Assembly (NCBI GenBank): GCA_029982755.1 | Contig: JARRBR010000010.1 | Span: 1-42,739, forward strand | Length of the DNA stretch: 42,739 nucleotides | Direction of reading: 5' to 3' | Source of the DNA: Rhodocyclaceae bacterium | Lineage (GTDB): Bacteria; Pseudomonadota; Gammaproteobacteria; Burkholderiales; Rhodocyclaceae | In this document: positions 14,458-23,809 of the stretch, piece by piece | How the letters are laid out: the number at the start of each line of letters is the position of its first letter | Position numbering within the stretch: position 1 is the stretch's first letter | Notes under the pieces: model-generated | Database searches by the model: none | Told to the model about the DNA's origin: nothing | The model's input: only the letters and a program-made list of their open reading frames with translations | Translations under genes and position numbers: made by a program

Positions 14458-15621
14458 TCAGGCGGCCACCGAGGCCAAGTTCTTGAGTTCGCCCACCACG
14501 CGGGCGAAGGTTTCGATGAAGCGGCGCACGTCTGCGGCCGCCGTGTCGCGACCCAGGCTGACGCGCACCGCGCCGCGGGCGACAGCGGGCTCCACGCCCA
14601 TCGCCAGCAGCGTGTGCGAGGGCTCCGGATTCGCGCTCGAACACGCCGAGCCGCTGGCGCAGGCAAAGCCGGCGCGGTCGAGCTTGCCGACCAGGGTCTC
14701 GCCGTCGATGCCGGCAATCGCGAAGAATACGGTGTTCGGCAGCCGCAGCGCGCCGGCCGAGAAGATGCGCGCGCCGAGCGCACCGAGCGCCTGCTCGACC
14801 TCGTCGCGCAAGCTGGCCAGGCGCAGCGCCTCGTCCGCCCGGCGCGCCAGCGCACGCTCGCAGGCCACGCCGAAACCGACGATGGCGGCGACGTTCTCGG
14901 TACCCGAGCGCAGTCCTCGCTCCTGGCCGCCACCGGCGATCAGGGGCGCGAGCTCCACCCGCTTGTCGACCACCAGCGCGCCTGCGCCCAGCGGTCCGCC
15001 GATCTTGTGCGCCGACAGCGTCATGCCTTGCACGCCGAGGGTGCGAAAATCGAGCTCGACCTTGCCCAGCGCCTGCACCGCATCGGTGTGGAACCAGGCA
15101 CCGGCCGCCCTCGCCTGCGCGGCGAGCGTGGCGACGTCCTGCAGCACGCCGGTCTCGTTGTTGGCGAGCATCACCGACACCAGGCGCGGCCGCGCGGCCA
15201 GCACGGCCTGACAGTCTGCGATATCGACCCGGCCCTCGGCATCGACGGCGATCTCGCGCAGGGTCCAGCCGCCGCGCTGCAGTTGCCGGGCCGGCTCGCG
15301 CACGCAGGGGTGCTCGACGGCGCTCACGGCGACCAGCGCCGGCTTCATCGTCGCCGCGGCGCCCTTCAGGAACAGGTTGTTGGCCTCGGAGCCGCCGCTG
15401 GTGAAGATCACCTCGGTGGCGTGCGCGCCCACGGCGGCAGCCACCCGCGCCCGCGCCTCATCGACCGCCGCGCGTGCCTGGCGGCCGTACTCGTGCCGGC
15501 TCGAGGCATTGCCGAAGCGCACCGGCTCGGCGGCGCCGAGCCAGGGCAGCATCGCCTCGCGCACGACCGGGTCGAGCGGCGTGGTGGCGTTCCAGTCGAG
15601 GTAGACCGGGGCGAAGCTCAT
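14458..15621 (-). CDS. Second cysteine desulfurase (NifS/IscS family) in the isc operon
   Basis: MSFAPVYLDWNATTPLDPVVREAM, TLSAHKIGGPLGAGALVVD (PLP Lys), ASGSACSSANPEPSHTLLAMG (catalytic Cys loop). Confidence 0.93.
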   Translation of the reverse strand: MSFAPVYLDWNATTPLDPVVREAMLPWLGAAEPVRFGNASSRHEYGRQARAAVDEARARVAAAVGAHATEVIFTSGGSEANNLFLKGAAATMKPALVAVSAVEHPCVREPARQLQRGGWTLREIAVDAEGRVDIADCQAVLAARPRLVSVMLANNETGVLQDVATLAAQARAAGAWFHTDAVQALGKVELDFRTLGVQGMTLSAHKIGGPLGAGALVVDKRVELAPLIAGGGQERGLRSGTENVAAIVGFGVACERALARRADEALRLASLRDEVEQALGALGARIFSAGALRLPNTVFFAIAGIDGETLVGKLDRAGFACASGSACSSANPEPSHTLLAMGVEPAVARGAVRVSLGRDTAAADVRRFIETFARVVGELKNLASVAA

Positions 15622-15630
15622 CGCCGTGCC

Positions 15631-16116
15631 TCAGATCGCCGCGATCTCGCGCACGCTGGCCAGCGTGGCGCGGCGGCGGATGTTGCGCAGCACGGCCATG
15701 TCGGCATCGGGCTGCACCCGGCGGTTGACCAGGGCGTCCAGCGTGACCGAGTCGAGATAGGCGTACATGCGCTTGTTGAGGTTGGCCCACAGGTCGTGCG
15801 TCATGCAGCGGTGCGCGTCGTGGCAGTTCTCCTTGCCGCCGCACTGGGTCGCATCCAGCGGCTCGTCCACCGCGATGATGATCTCGGCGACGGTGATTTC
15901 GCCCATGTCGCGTGCCAGGCGATAGCCGCCGCCCGGTCCGCGCACGCTGCTCACCAGGTCGTGGCGGCGCAGCTTGCCGAAGAGCTGTTCGAGGTAGGAC
16001 AGCGAGATCTTCTGGCGCTCGGCGATGCCGGCCAGCGTGACCGGCCCGTCGGCCTGGCGGGACGCCAGATCGATCATCGCCGTGACGGCAAATCGGCCCT
16101 TGGTCGTGAGTCTCAT
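15631..16116 (-). CDS. iscR: Rrf2-family Fe-S cluster regulator IscR
   Basis: MRLTTKGRFAVTAMIDLASRQADGPVTLAGIAERQKISLSYLEQLFGKLRRHDLVSSVRGPGGGY; three cysteines in GGKENCHDAHRCMTH region; start at 16116 within longer ORF. Confidence 0.95.
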   Translation of the reverse strand: MRLTTKGRFAVTAMIDLASRQADGPVTLAGIAERQKISLSYLEQLFGKLRRHDLVSSVRGPGGGYRLARDMGEITVAEIIIAVDEPLDATQCGGKENCHDAHRCMTHDLWANLNKRMYAYLDSVTLDALVNRRVQPDADMAVLRNIRRRATLASVREIAAI

Positions 16117-16250
16117 GCTCGCTCCTGGAGAGGGTGCTGAAGTGGGGAGTGCTGAATTCGGATCGGTCGGGGTCGCCAGGCGCGTCTCCACGCCGGCGGG
16201 ACATCGGAGCCGGCGCACGACAGGCGGCGAATACCCGAACGTTTCGCTCA

Positions 16251-16283
16251 ACTATACTTATCCCGACAAAAACGGTCAACTAC
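16251..16283 (-). promoter_or_regulatory. iscR promoter (-35 TTGACC, 17 bp, -10 TATAGT) overlapped by an IscR type-1-like box
   Basis: Minus strand GTAGTTGACCGTTTTTGTCGGGATAAGTATAGT; -35 at 16274-16279, -10 at 16251-16256; 16259-16283 resembles the 25-bp ATASYYGACTRWWWYAGTCRRSTAT consensus (recalled). Confidence 0.75.
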
Positions 16284-16341
16284 TGCCGCCGCTGCACTCC
16301 CCAAGCGTTTCCATGATGTGGATCAAGAATCGCCGCCACCT

Positions 16342-17097
16342 TCAATCGACCAGCTTCGACAGCTTGCCGGCATCGAAGTCGTCGCCCGGCGCCACCGCTT
16401 CGTCGAGCTTGATGCCGGCGGCCTCCAGGCGGGCGATGATCGCCTGCAGGCGGCGGTCGGTCTCCACCGAATGGTCGAGCAGCCCGTGCAGGGCCTTCGA
16501 CACCGGGTCGTCCATGTCGCGCGTCACGCCGTAGGCGCTGAAGCCGATCTGCTCGGCCTTCTGCTCGCGCGCCGCGTCGCGTTCGGGATCGATGATGCGG
16601 GCCGGGTTGCCGACCGCGGTGGTGCCGGCCGGCACGGGCTTGACCACCACCGCATTGGAGCCGATCTTCGCGCCGTCACCGACCGTGAAGCCGCCGAGCA
16701 CCTTGGCGCCCGCCCCCACCACCACGCCCCTGCCGAGCGTGGGATGGCGCTTGGTGCCGCGATAGAGCGAGGTGCCGCCCAGCGTCACCGCCTGGTAGAT
16801 CGTGCAGTCGTCACCGATCTCCGCGGTCTCGCCGATGACCACGCCCATGCCGTGGTCGATGAACACGCGACGCCCGATCACCGCGCCGGGGTGGATCTCG
16901 ATGCCGGTCAGGAAGCGGCTGATGTGACTGACGAAGCGTCCCAGCCAGTGCCAGCCGCGCTGCCACGCGCCGTGGGCGAGACGGTGGAACATCAGCGCGT
17001 GGATGCCCGGATAACAGGTCAGCACCTCGAGCGTGGAACGTGCAGCGGGGTCGCGTTCGCGAACGCTGGCAAGGTCTTCGCGCAGGCGGCTGAACAT
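16342..17097 (-). CDS. cysE: Serine O-acetyltransferase
   Basis: [77 protein letters not shown]. Confidence 0.95.
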   Translation of the reverse strand: MFSRLREDLASVRERDPAARSTLEVLTCYPGIHALMFHRLAHGAWQRGWHWLGRFVSHISRFLTGIEIHPGAVIGRRVFIDHGMGVVIGETAEIGDDCTIYQAVTLGGTSLYRGTKRHPTLGRGVVVGAGAKVLGGFTVGDGAKIGSNAVVVKPVPAGTTAVGNPARIIDPERDAAREQKAEQIGFSAYGVTRDMDDPVSKALHGLLDHSVETDRRLQAIIARLEAAGIKLDEAVAPGDDFDAGKLSKLVD

Positions 17098-17197
17098 GCT
17101 CGGGGACTCCATCTTGAAGGGCTGGGAAACGGGACGGGTGAAACGCGGATTCCGGCTCGCGGCGGTCGCAGGTCGGGCATCCGCCGAATTTCCGAGC

Positions 17198-17227
17198 ATT
17201 TTAATCGACTATGCGCGGCGCGACCAA
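17198..17227 (-). promoter_or_regulatory. Candidate cysE promoter
   Basis: Minus strand TTGGTC-N18-TAAAAT about 100 nt upstream of the cysE start. Confidence 0.35.
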
Positions 17228-17249
17228 GCCGCAGCGCCCGCCTCCGCGC

Positions 17250-17990
17250 TCAGCCGCGGCGCTTGGGCGTCTCGAAGGTGGTCAGCATGCCGCGCAGGAT
17301 GGCGACCTCCTCCTTCTCCAGCCGCACCCGGTTGAACAGGCGCCGCATGCGCGGCAGCAGGCGCTTGGGGTTGGCCGGATCGTGGAAACCGCTGGCGGTG
17401 ACCACCCGTTCCAGATGGGCCATGAAGCCTTCGAAATCGGCATGCGTGGCCGGTTCGGCCTGGGCGTCGGCCGGTGCCGCGGCGGCCTCGCCGAGCGCGG
17501 CCATGCGCAGCTCGTAGCTGAGCACCTGAACGGCGGCGCCGAGGTTGAGCGAGGAGAAATCCGGATCGGTGGGGATGGTCACCGGCAGGCTGCACAGCCC
17601 TACCTCCTCGTTGGTGAGGCCGCTGGTCTCGTTGCCGAACACCAGTGCCACGATGCCGTCGCTGCTGCGCGCCACCAGCTCGCCGGCGGCGTCGCGCGCC
17701 TGCATGCGCGGCAGGGACAGCTCGCGCCGTCTCGCGGTCAGCGCCGCGGAGAACACCGTGTCGGCCAGCGCCTCCTGCAGCGTGCCAACCACGCGCGCGG
17801 AATCGAGCAGGTCCACCGCGCCCGAGGCGCGCGCGGTCGCCACCTCGTCGGGGAAGGACTCCGGCGCCACCAGCCACAGGTCGCGCAGGCCCATGGTCTT
17901 CATCGCGCGCGCGGCGGCGCCGATGTTCCCCGGGTGGCTGGTACGTGACAACACGACCCGGATACGGTCGAGCGCGAGGGGGCGATTCAT
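17250..17990 (-). CDS. trmJ: tRNA (cytidine/uridine-2'-O-)-methyltransferase TrmJ (SPOUT family)
   Basis: IRVVLSRTSHPGNIGAAARAMKTMGLRDLWLVAP, ALVFGNETSGLTNEEV, LNLGAAVQVLSYELRM. Confidence 0.93.
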   Translation of the reverse strand: MNRPLALDRIRVVLSRTSHPGNIGAAARAMKTMGLRDLWLVAPESFPDEVATARASGAVDLLDSARVVGTLQEALADTVFSAALTARRRELSLPRMQARDAAGELVARSSDGIVALVFGNETSGLTNEEVGLCSLPVTIPTDPDFSSLNLGAAVQVLSYELRMAALGEAAAAPADAQAEPATHADFEGFMAHLERVVTASGFHDPANPKRLLPRMRRLFNRVRLEKEEVAILRGMLTTFETPKRRG

Positions 17991-18127
17991 ATTAAAATTC
18001 CACGTTTTCCGAATTTGCCGGGCCGTCTGCCCGGAACGTGTGCAGCCGGGCCACCGCATCGCTTGTCGACGGGGCGCAGATGGCCACGCGTCGCAGGCGC
18101 CCGATTCTTTAACCGAGACCGACCCGC

Positions 18128-18940
18128 ATGCATCCCACCCTGAACATCGCCGTCAAGGCCGCCCGTCGCGCTGCGACCGTCATCAACCGCGCCGCGAACC
18201 AGCTCGATCTGCTGACCGTGCAGTCCAAGTCGCCCAACGATTTCGTCACCGAGGTGGATCGCGCCGCCGAGCAGGCGATCATCGAGGTGCTGCGCGACGC
18301 TTTCCCGGGGCACGGGATTCTAGCAGAGGAGTCGGGGGAGTCCGCCCCGCTCAATGGGCAGGAGAGCGAGTTCAACTGGATCATCGATCCGCTCGACGGC
18401 ACCACCAACTTCATCCACGGCTTCCCGCAGTACGCGATCTCGATCGCGCAGACGAAGAACGGCGTGCTCGAGCATGCGGTCGTGTACGACCCCAACACCA
18501 ACGAGCTGTTCACCGCCTCGCGCGGCAGTGGCGCCTTCCTCAACGACCGTCGGATCCGCGTGTCGCGCCGCACCCGGCTCAACGAGGCGCTGATCGGCAC
18601 GGGCTTCCCTTTCCGCCAGTTCGACAACGTCGACGCCTACCTGAGCATGTTCAAGGAACTGACCCAGAAGACCGCCGGCATCCGTCGTCCGGGCGCGGCT
18701 GCCCTCGACCTCGCCTACGTGGCCGCCGGCCGCTTCGACGGTTTCTGGGAGATGGGCCTGTCGCCGTGGGACATGGCCGCCGGCGTGCTGCTGATCCAGG
18801 AAGCGGGCGGCCTGGTGTCGGATCTTTCGGGCGAGGCCAACTTCCTCACCACCGGCAACGTGGTCGCCGGGACGCCGAAGATCTTCGGCCAGCTGCTGCC
18901 GATCATCCAGGCCTGGCGTCCGGCCAACATGCAGGCCTGA
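18128..18940 (+). CDS. suhB: Inositol-1-monophosphatase family protein SuhB
   Basis: [68 protein letters not shown]. Confidence 0.94.
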   Translation: MHPTLNIAVKAARRAATVINRAANQLDLLTVQSKSPNDFVTEVDRAAEQAIIEVLRDAFPGHGILAEESGESAPLNGQESEFNWIIDPLDGTTNFIHGFPQYAISIAQTKNGVLEHAVVYDPNTNELFTASRGSGAFLNDRRIRVSRRTRLNEALIGTGFPFRQFDNVDAYLSMFKELTQKTAGIRRPGAAALDLAYVAAGRFDGFWEMGLSPWDMAAGVLLIQEAGGLVSDLSGEANFLTTGNVVAGTPKIFGQLLPIIQAWRPANMQA

Positions 18941-19043
18941 GAGCCTCGACCAGGGTATCGAGCCGCGCACCTGCAGGCAGGTGCAGCCACGGGACCCTTC
19001 GCTGCGACAGCGTCGCCGACCAGCGGTCGCGCGTGCCCCACCC

Positions 19044-19077
19044 GAGGGGTCCGTCAATCGGGCCCCTCTTTCGTTTC
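19044..19077 (+). terminator. Rho-independent terminator downstream of suhB
   Basis: GAGGGGTCC-GTCAATC-GGGCCCCTC then TTTCGTTT: 9-bp stem with one G-U, 7-nt loop, T-rich tail. Confidence 0.8.
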
Positions 19078-19095
19078 CCTCCTTGCGTGCGATCC

Positions 19096-19716
19096 TTACC
19101 GGCGGAGGCGCTGCAAGGCCAGCGTCAGTTCGGGAAGGGAGCGAATGTGCATCTTCGCCATGACGTTGTGGCGGTGCACCTTGACCGTGCTCTCGGTCAC
19201 GCCCAGCTCGTGCGCGATGAGCTTGTTCTGCTTGCCTTGAGCGACCAGGAACATGATCTCCCGCTCGCGCGGCGTGAGCTGATCGTAGCGCGCCTGCAGA
19301 TCGGCGCTCGCCCGCTTTTCGCTGAAGCGCGCGCCGACGCGCGCCAGCGCCGTCGTGATCGCATTCAGCAACTCGAAGTCTTCGAAGGGCTTCTTGAGAA
19401 AATCCAGGGCGCCTGCCTTCATCGCACGGACGGCGTCGGGAACGTCGCCATGCCCGGTGATGAAGATGATGGGAAGATCGACGCCGTTCGCCGCCAGGCG
19501 TTCCTGGAGCGCCAGGCCGTCCAGCCCGGGCATGCGCACATCGAGGGCGATGCAGGCAAATTCGCTCAGTCTGGGGATGGCCACAAACTCGAGCGGTGAA
19601 GCAAACACTTCCACCCTCATGCCTTCGGCGCGAATCAGGCTGCTCAGGGCCTCGCGGACCGATTCGTCGTCGTCGACGACATAGACGATGGGCGTGACGT
19701 CGGGCAGAGCGCTCAC
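19096..19716 (-). CDS. FixJ/NarL-type response regulator, TodT/TmoT/TutB-like
   Basis: PIVYVVDDDESVREALSSLI, CIALDVRMPGLDG, LDFLKKPF, C-terminal LuxR-type HTH LTPREREIMFLVAQGKQNKLIAHELGVTESTVKVHRHNVMAKM; GTG start at 19716 overlaps the kinase stop (ORF extends to 19749). Confidence 0.88.
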   Translation of the reverse strand: MSALPDVTPIVYVVDDDESVREALSSLIRAEGMRVEVFASPLEFVAIPRLSEFACIALDVRMPGLDGLALQERLAANGVDLPIIFITGHGDVPDAVRAMKAGALDFLKKPFEDFELLNAITTALARVGARFSEKRASADLQARYDQLTPREREIMFLVAQGKQNKLIAHELGVTESTVKVHRHNVMAKMHIRSLPELTLALQRLRR

Positions 19717-22610
19717 GCTTCCTCCTCCGGGATGTTGAACGTGAAGCAAGCGCCCTCCGCCCCGCTCGACTCCAGTCGCAGCTCGCCGCCGTGATTTGCC
19801 ACGATCGACTTGCTGATCGCGAGTCCCATGCCCAGCCCGTCGCCCTTCGTGGAAAAGAAGGCATCGAAGATCCGGGGAATCTTGGCCTCCGGCACCCCGG
19901 GGCCCGAGTCACGCACTGAAAACTCGATTTCGCGCCCGTGCCCGGCATTGACCGTCACGACGATGTGGCGCGCGCGCCCTTTCTGCCCCCGCATCGCGTC
20001 GATCGCGTTCACGAGCAGGTTCAGCAGCACCTGCTGCAGCTGCACCTGGTCGCCGACCAGCGGCGGGAGCGCGTCGGCAATACGCACGTCGATCGTGGTC
20101 GCGGTCTCGGCCAAGGTCCGTTGCAGCATCGCGATCAGGCTGTCGAGCATGGCCCGCACGTCGATGGGCTCGCGCTTCAGGCCGCCCTTTTTGAGGAAAT
20201 CCCGGATCCGCGCGATGACCTTGCCTGCATGCACCGCGTCGCGATGGACGCGCTTGAGTGCCGCCACGACCTCCTGATAGTCCGGCGTGTCACGCTCGAG
20301 CCAGCGCAGGGCCGCATGGCTGTTGGTGACGATCGCCGACAGCGGCTGATTGACTTCATGCGCGATCGATGCGACCAGCTCGCCCATCATCGTCACGCGC
20401 GACACGCGCGCGAGGTCGGTCCGGGTCTTGCTCAGTGCATCCTCGGCCGCCTTCTGCGCGGTGACGTCCTCCACGATCACGGCGACCCGCGGGCCTTCAT
20501 CGCCCACCACGGGAATGCGCGATGCGCTCACGTTCGCCCACAGGAATCCGCCCCCCTTGCGCTCGTATCGTTTCTGCGCCTGGTAGCTTTCCAGCCTGCC
20601 CGCGACCAGGTTGTGAACGTTCCGGCGCGTCGTCGCCCGCTCGGCCTCGGCGGTGATGTCGATGAGCGACAGACCGCGAATCTCGTTCGGTCCATATCCG
20701 AGCATCTTCTGCAAGGCCGGATTGGCCTTCATGACCTTCCCTTCCGTGTCGGTGAGCGCGATCCCGACGGCGGTGTTCTCGTAGAAGCCCTGCCAGCGAC
20801 GCTCCGAAATCTGCAGGGCGAGCAGCCCCTGCTGCAGCGATTTGCGACTCGCGATCAGGCCCGAGGTCAGCTCGGCGATATCCGACTGCTGGGAATTCAG
20901 CTCCTTCTGCAGGATGTCCACCGTCCGCTTGACCGTCACCAGGTTGCGAACGCGCGCCCGGAGTTCCTGTGGCGAGAACGGCTTGGTCAGGTAATCCTGG
21001 ACGAGTTCTTCCAGCAAGGTCTCGCGCAGGGCGTTGTCGGAACGCGCCGACAGCACGAGCACCGGCACGCCGCATTGCAGTTCCTCCCGCAGCGTGCGCA
21101 CGAAACGTTCGCCATCCATCTCCGGCATCATCAGGTCGGTGATGACGAGATCGGGCGGTTGATCCCGCACCAGGCCCAGCGCACTCCGGCCGTTGTCGAC
21201 GGGAACGACCTCGTAGTCGTCGGCGAGCACGTCGCCCAGGAACTGGCGCAGGTCGGGGTTGTCCTCGAGCACCAGGATGCGCGGGCTCCCGGCCTTGTGG
21301 CGCGCGAGCGCATATCCGTGCGGCTGGGGCGACCCTCCATCGAACTCGGGCACGACCACCTCCGTCGGGACCGCCTGGCGCACGAACGCGCCCGCAGGCG
21401 CGCGCCGCGGCATTTCCACCTGGAACACCGCGCCGCGCTCGGGCGCGTCGATGACCGAGATCGTGCCGCGGTGCAGTTCGACGAACTCCTTGACGATGTT
21501 GAGGCCGAGCCCGCTCCCCTTCGAAGACAGCTCGTCCTCACCCTGCGCGTAGCGGTCAAAGATCTGCCGCTTGAGCCGGTCGGGCACGCCGGGGCCGTTG
21601 TTCTGGACGCTCAGGAGGAAGCGGTCCCGCGCGACGCGCGCGACCGAACAGCGGATGCGCCCGCCGTCGGGGGTGAACTTGAGCGCGTTGGACAGCAGGT
21701 TGGTCACGACGCGGACAAACTTGGCCCGGTCCACATCGACGTACAACTCCTCTTCGCCGGACACGCTGAGGCTGATGCCGCGCTCTTCCGCCGCCGCGGC
21801 GAATCCCCCGGCGATCTCCCGGACCAGGGCCGCGACGTCGGCGCAGACGTACACCAGGGGCATCTCGCCGGCGTCTATCCTCGCCAGATCGAGCAGGTCA
21901 TTGACCTGTTGCAGCAGGGCCTGCGCGTTGCGCTTGATGCTCAGCAGACGAAACCGCTCGCGCTCGGACAGATGCCCGGACCCCTGCAGCAACTGACTGA
22001 CGGGGCCCAGGATCAAGGTCAGCGGGGTACGAAGCTCATGGCTGACGTTGGCGAAGAACTTGGTCTTGAAGCCATCGATCTCGCGCAGCTTCTCCAGCGC
22101 GGCATGGACCTCGCTGTTCTTTCTCGTCAGCTCGGCTTCGATGGCGATCTTTTCCGAGACGTTCCTGCCCTCCGGCAGCAGGAAGGCGACCTTGCCGCTG
22201 TCGTCGAAAATGGGGGTCAGGGAAAAGTCGACGATGATCGTCTTGCTGCCGCTGGCTGCGCCATACACCTCGATGTCGCACCGCACGAAGCGCCCCTCGC
22301 GCGCTTGCGAAACCATCTCGCGGACACGCTCGCGCGTCTCTTCCGACAGCGCCCACCAGCGCGCCTCCCAGAACGGCTTGCCGACGACGTCGTCGAGATC
22401 GACGCCAGCGCCCTCGAGCGCCGCCCGGTTGATCTCGATCACCGTGCCGTCGACGTCGAGCAGGGCCAGGAACTGATACATCGAATCGACGATGATGCGC
22501 GCCAGCTTCTGCCGGCGCACGTCGAAGGTGTCGTCGGCATACAGGCCGACACCCTTCACCGAACGGATGAAGTTCTCCGCTGAATCGGCCACAGCGTGAT
22601 CCATGAGCAT
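19713..22610 (-). CDS. TodS/TmoS/TutC-like hybrid sensor kinase (PAS-HK-REC-PAS-HK)
   Basis: PAS1 ARIIVDSMYQFLALLDVDGTVIEINRAALEGAGVDLDDVVGKPFWEARWW (resembles the TodS PAS1 as recalled); H-boxes FFANVSHELRTPLTLI and ELVASIAHEVNQPLSAIVTN; receiver DLVITDLMMPEMDG. Confidence 0.9.
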   Translation of the reverse strand: MLMDHAVADSAENFIRSVKGVGLYADDTFDVRRQKLARIIVDSMYQFLALLDVDGTVIEINRAALEGAGVDLDDVVGKPFWEARWWALSEETRERVREMVSQAREGRFVRCDIEVYGAASGSKTIIVDFSLTPIFDDSGKVAFLLPEGRNVSEKIAIEAELTRKNSEVHAALEKLREIDGFKTKFFANVSHELRTPLTLILGPVSQLLQGSGHLSERERFRLLSIKRNAQALLQQVNDLLDLARIDAGEMPLVYVCADVAALVREIAGGFAAAAEERGISLSVSGEEELYVDVDRAKFVRVVTNLLSNALKFTPDGGRIRCSVARVARDRFLLSVQNNGPGVPDRLKRQIFDRYAQGEDELSSKGSGLGLNIVKEFVELHRGTISVIDAPERGAVFQVEMPRRAPAGAFVRQAVPTEVVVPEFDGGSPQPHGYALARHKAGSPRILVLEDNPDLRQFLGDVLADDYEVVPVDNGRSALGLVRDQPPDLVITDLMMPEMDGERFVRTLREELQCGVPVLVLSARSDNALRETLLEELVQDYLTKPFSPQELRARVRNLVTVKRTVDILQKELNSQQSDIAELTSGLIASRKSLQQGLLALQISERRWQGFYENTAVGIALTDTEGKVMKANPALQKMLGYGPNEIRGLSLIDITAEAERATTRRNVHNLVAGRLESYQAQKRYERKGGGFLWANVSASRIPVVGDEGPRVAVIVEDVTAQKAAEDALSKTRTDLARVSRVTMMGELVASIAHEVNQPLSAIVTNSHAALRWLERDTPDYQEVVAALKRVHRDAVHAGKVIARIRDFLKKGGLKREPIDVRAMLDSLIAMLQRTLAETATTIDVRIADALPPLVGDQVQLQQVLLNLLVNAIDAMRGQKGRARHIVVTVNAGHGREIEFSVRDSGPGVPEAKIPRIFDAFFSTKGDGLGMGLAISKSIVANHGGELRLESSGAEGACFTFNIPEEEA

Positions 22611-22728
22611 CTACCCCCAGCGCTTGCCCACACAACCCTCTCCCGCGCATCTTGTCCCAGACTGCGACGCCCGTCAGCAGCCTGTGCGGACCCTTTGCGC
22701 GGCCGGGTCGTATGAAAGCCGACGGTGC

Positions 22729-23748
22729 CTAGAAGAAGCGGTCGAAATGGATCTGCCCGAAGGGGACCTTGTGGCCGAGCATCAGCAGCTCCTGCAGGGC
22801 CTGGGTCATCGGCGGCGGGCCGGCGAAGTAGAACTCGTAGTCGGCCAGGGGCCGGGGCAACACCCGGATCAGTTCATCGTGCACATAGCCGGTCCGCCCC
22901 GTCCAGTCGCCGCCGTCATGCGGAAGCGACACTACCGGAATGAACTCGATGGCGGAACCGAAGCCGGGAAGCTGGCGCAGCATGTCCTCGCCGCAGACGT
23001 CGCGCGGCGTGCGCGCGCCGTAGAAGAAGTGCAGGCGCCGGCCCTCCAGCATTCCGGCCTCGTCGGCGCCTCGCGCAACCGAGATCATCGGCGCGAGGCC
23101 CGAGCCGCCTGCGACGCAGACGAGGTCGCGTGGGGCCTCGGGGCGCAGATGGGCCGTGCCATAGGGGCCGTCGAGCCCGATCTCGTTGCCGACGGCGAGG
23201 CGATCGAACAGGACGTGGGACCCCTGGCCGTGCTGCACCCGCCGGATCTGGAAATGCCATTCGCGACGCCCGTTGGCCGTGTTCGCCAGCGAATAGGGCC
23301 GCGAACTGGCAAGCCCGGGCAGGTCGAGCATCGCGTACTGGCCCGGCAGGAAATCCGCGTCCTCGCTCGCCACGAAGCGGAATTCGCGGATGTCGTGAGT
23401 GATCTCGCGAACCTGCGCGAGACGGGCCTGCTGGCGCTTGGGCGCGATGTGTGGCACGTATTCCGGCGCGGTCGCCGCCGCGATCGCCACGTCGCCGACG
23501 GCACGGCACTGGCAGGCCAGCCTGCGTCCGCGCCTGCGGTCCCGCTCGGTCAAGCCGGGCGCTTCCGGCCAGAGCTCCTCGACCGCTCCTTCGATGAGAT
23601 CGAACTTGCAACCGCCGCAGCCTCCGGAGTTACATTCATAGGTCAGTCCCTTTCCGGCACGCAGCGCCGCGCGCAGGATGGTGTCGCCGGCTTGCTGGGG
23701 GAACACGCCGCCGTCCTTCAGGAGTGTGATGCTTGCTGGATTGCTCAT
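22729..23748 (-). CDS. tmoF: Aromatic monooxygenase NADH:ferredoxin oxidoreductase (TmoF/TbuC-like)
   Basis: CNSGGCGGCKFDL...LACQCRA plant-type 2Fe-2S; RPYSLAN FAD motif; GGSGLAPMIS; last gene of the monooxygenase operon. Confidence 0.88.
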   Translation of the reverse strand: MSNPASITLLKDGGVFPQQAGDTILRAALRAGKGLTYECNSGGCGGCKFDLIEGAVEELWPEAPGLTERDRRRGRRLACQCRAVGDVAIAAATAPEYVPHIAPKRQQARLAQVREITHDIREFRFVASEDADFLPGQYAMLDLPGLASSRPYSLANTANGRREWHFQIRRVQHGQGSHVLFDRLAVGNEIGLDGPYGTAHLRPEAPRDLVCVAGGSGLAPMISVARGADEAGMLEGRRLHFFYGARTPRDVCGEDMLRQLPGFGSAIEFIPVVSLPHDGGDWTGRTGYVHDELIRVLPRPLADYEFYFAGPPPMTQALQELLMLGHKVPFGQIHFDRFF

Positions 23749-23809
23749 GGGATCTCGACACGGAAAGGAGAGCTGCGGGCGCCTCGGCTGAAGCGCCCGG
23801 GGCGACGTT

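Noticed and set aside
13147-16140. 997-aa plus-strand ORF opposite iscS, the second desulfurase and iscR
   Set aside because: Antisense artefact covering well-supported genes.
19938-22583. 881-aa plus-strand ORF opposite the sensor kinase
   Set aside because: Antisense artefact; His/Arg/Asp/Leu-rich with no domain motifs, opposite a clearly coding kinase.
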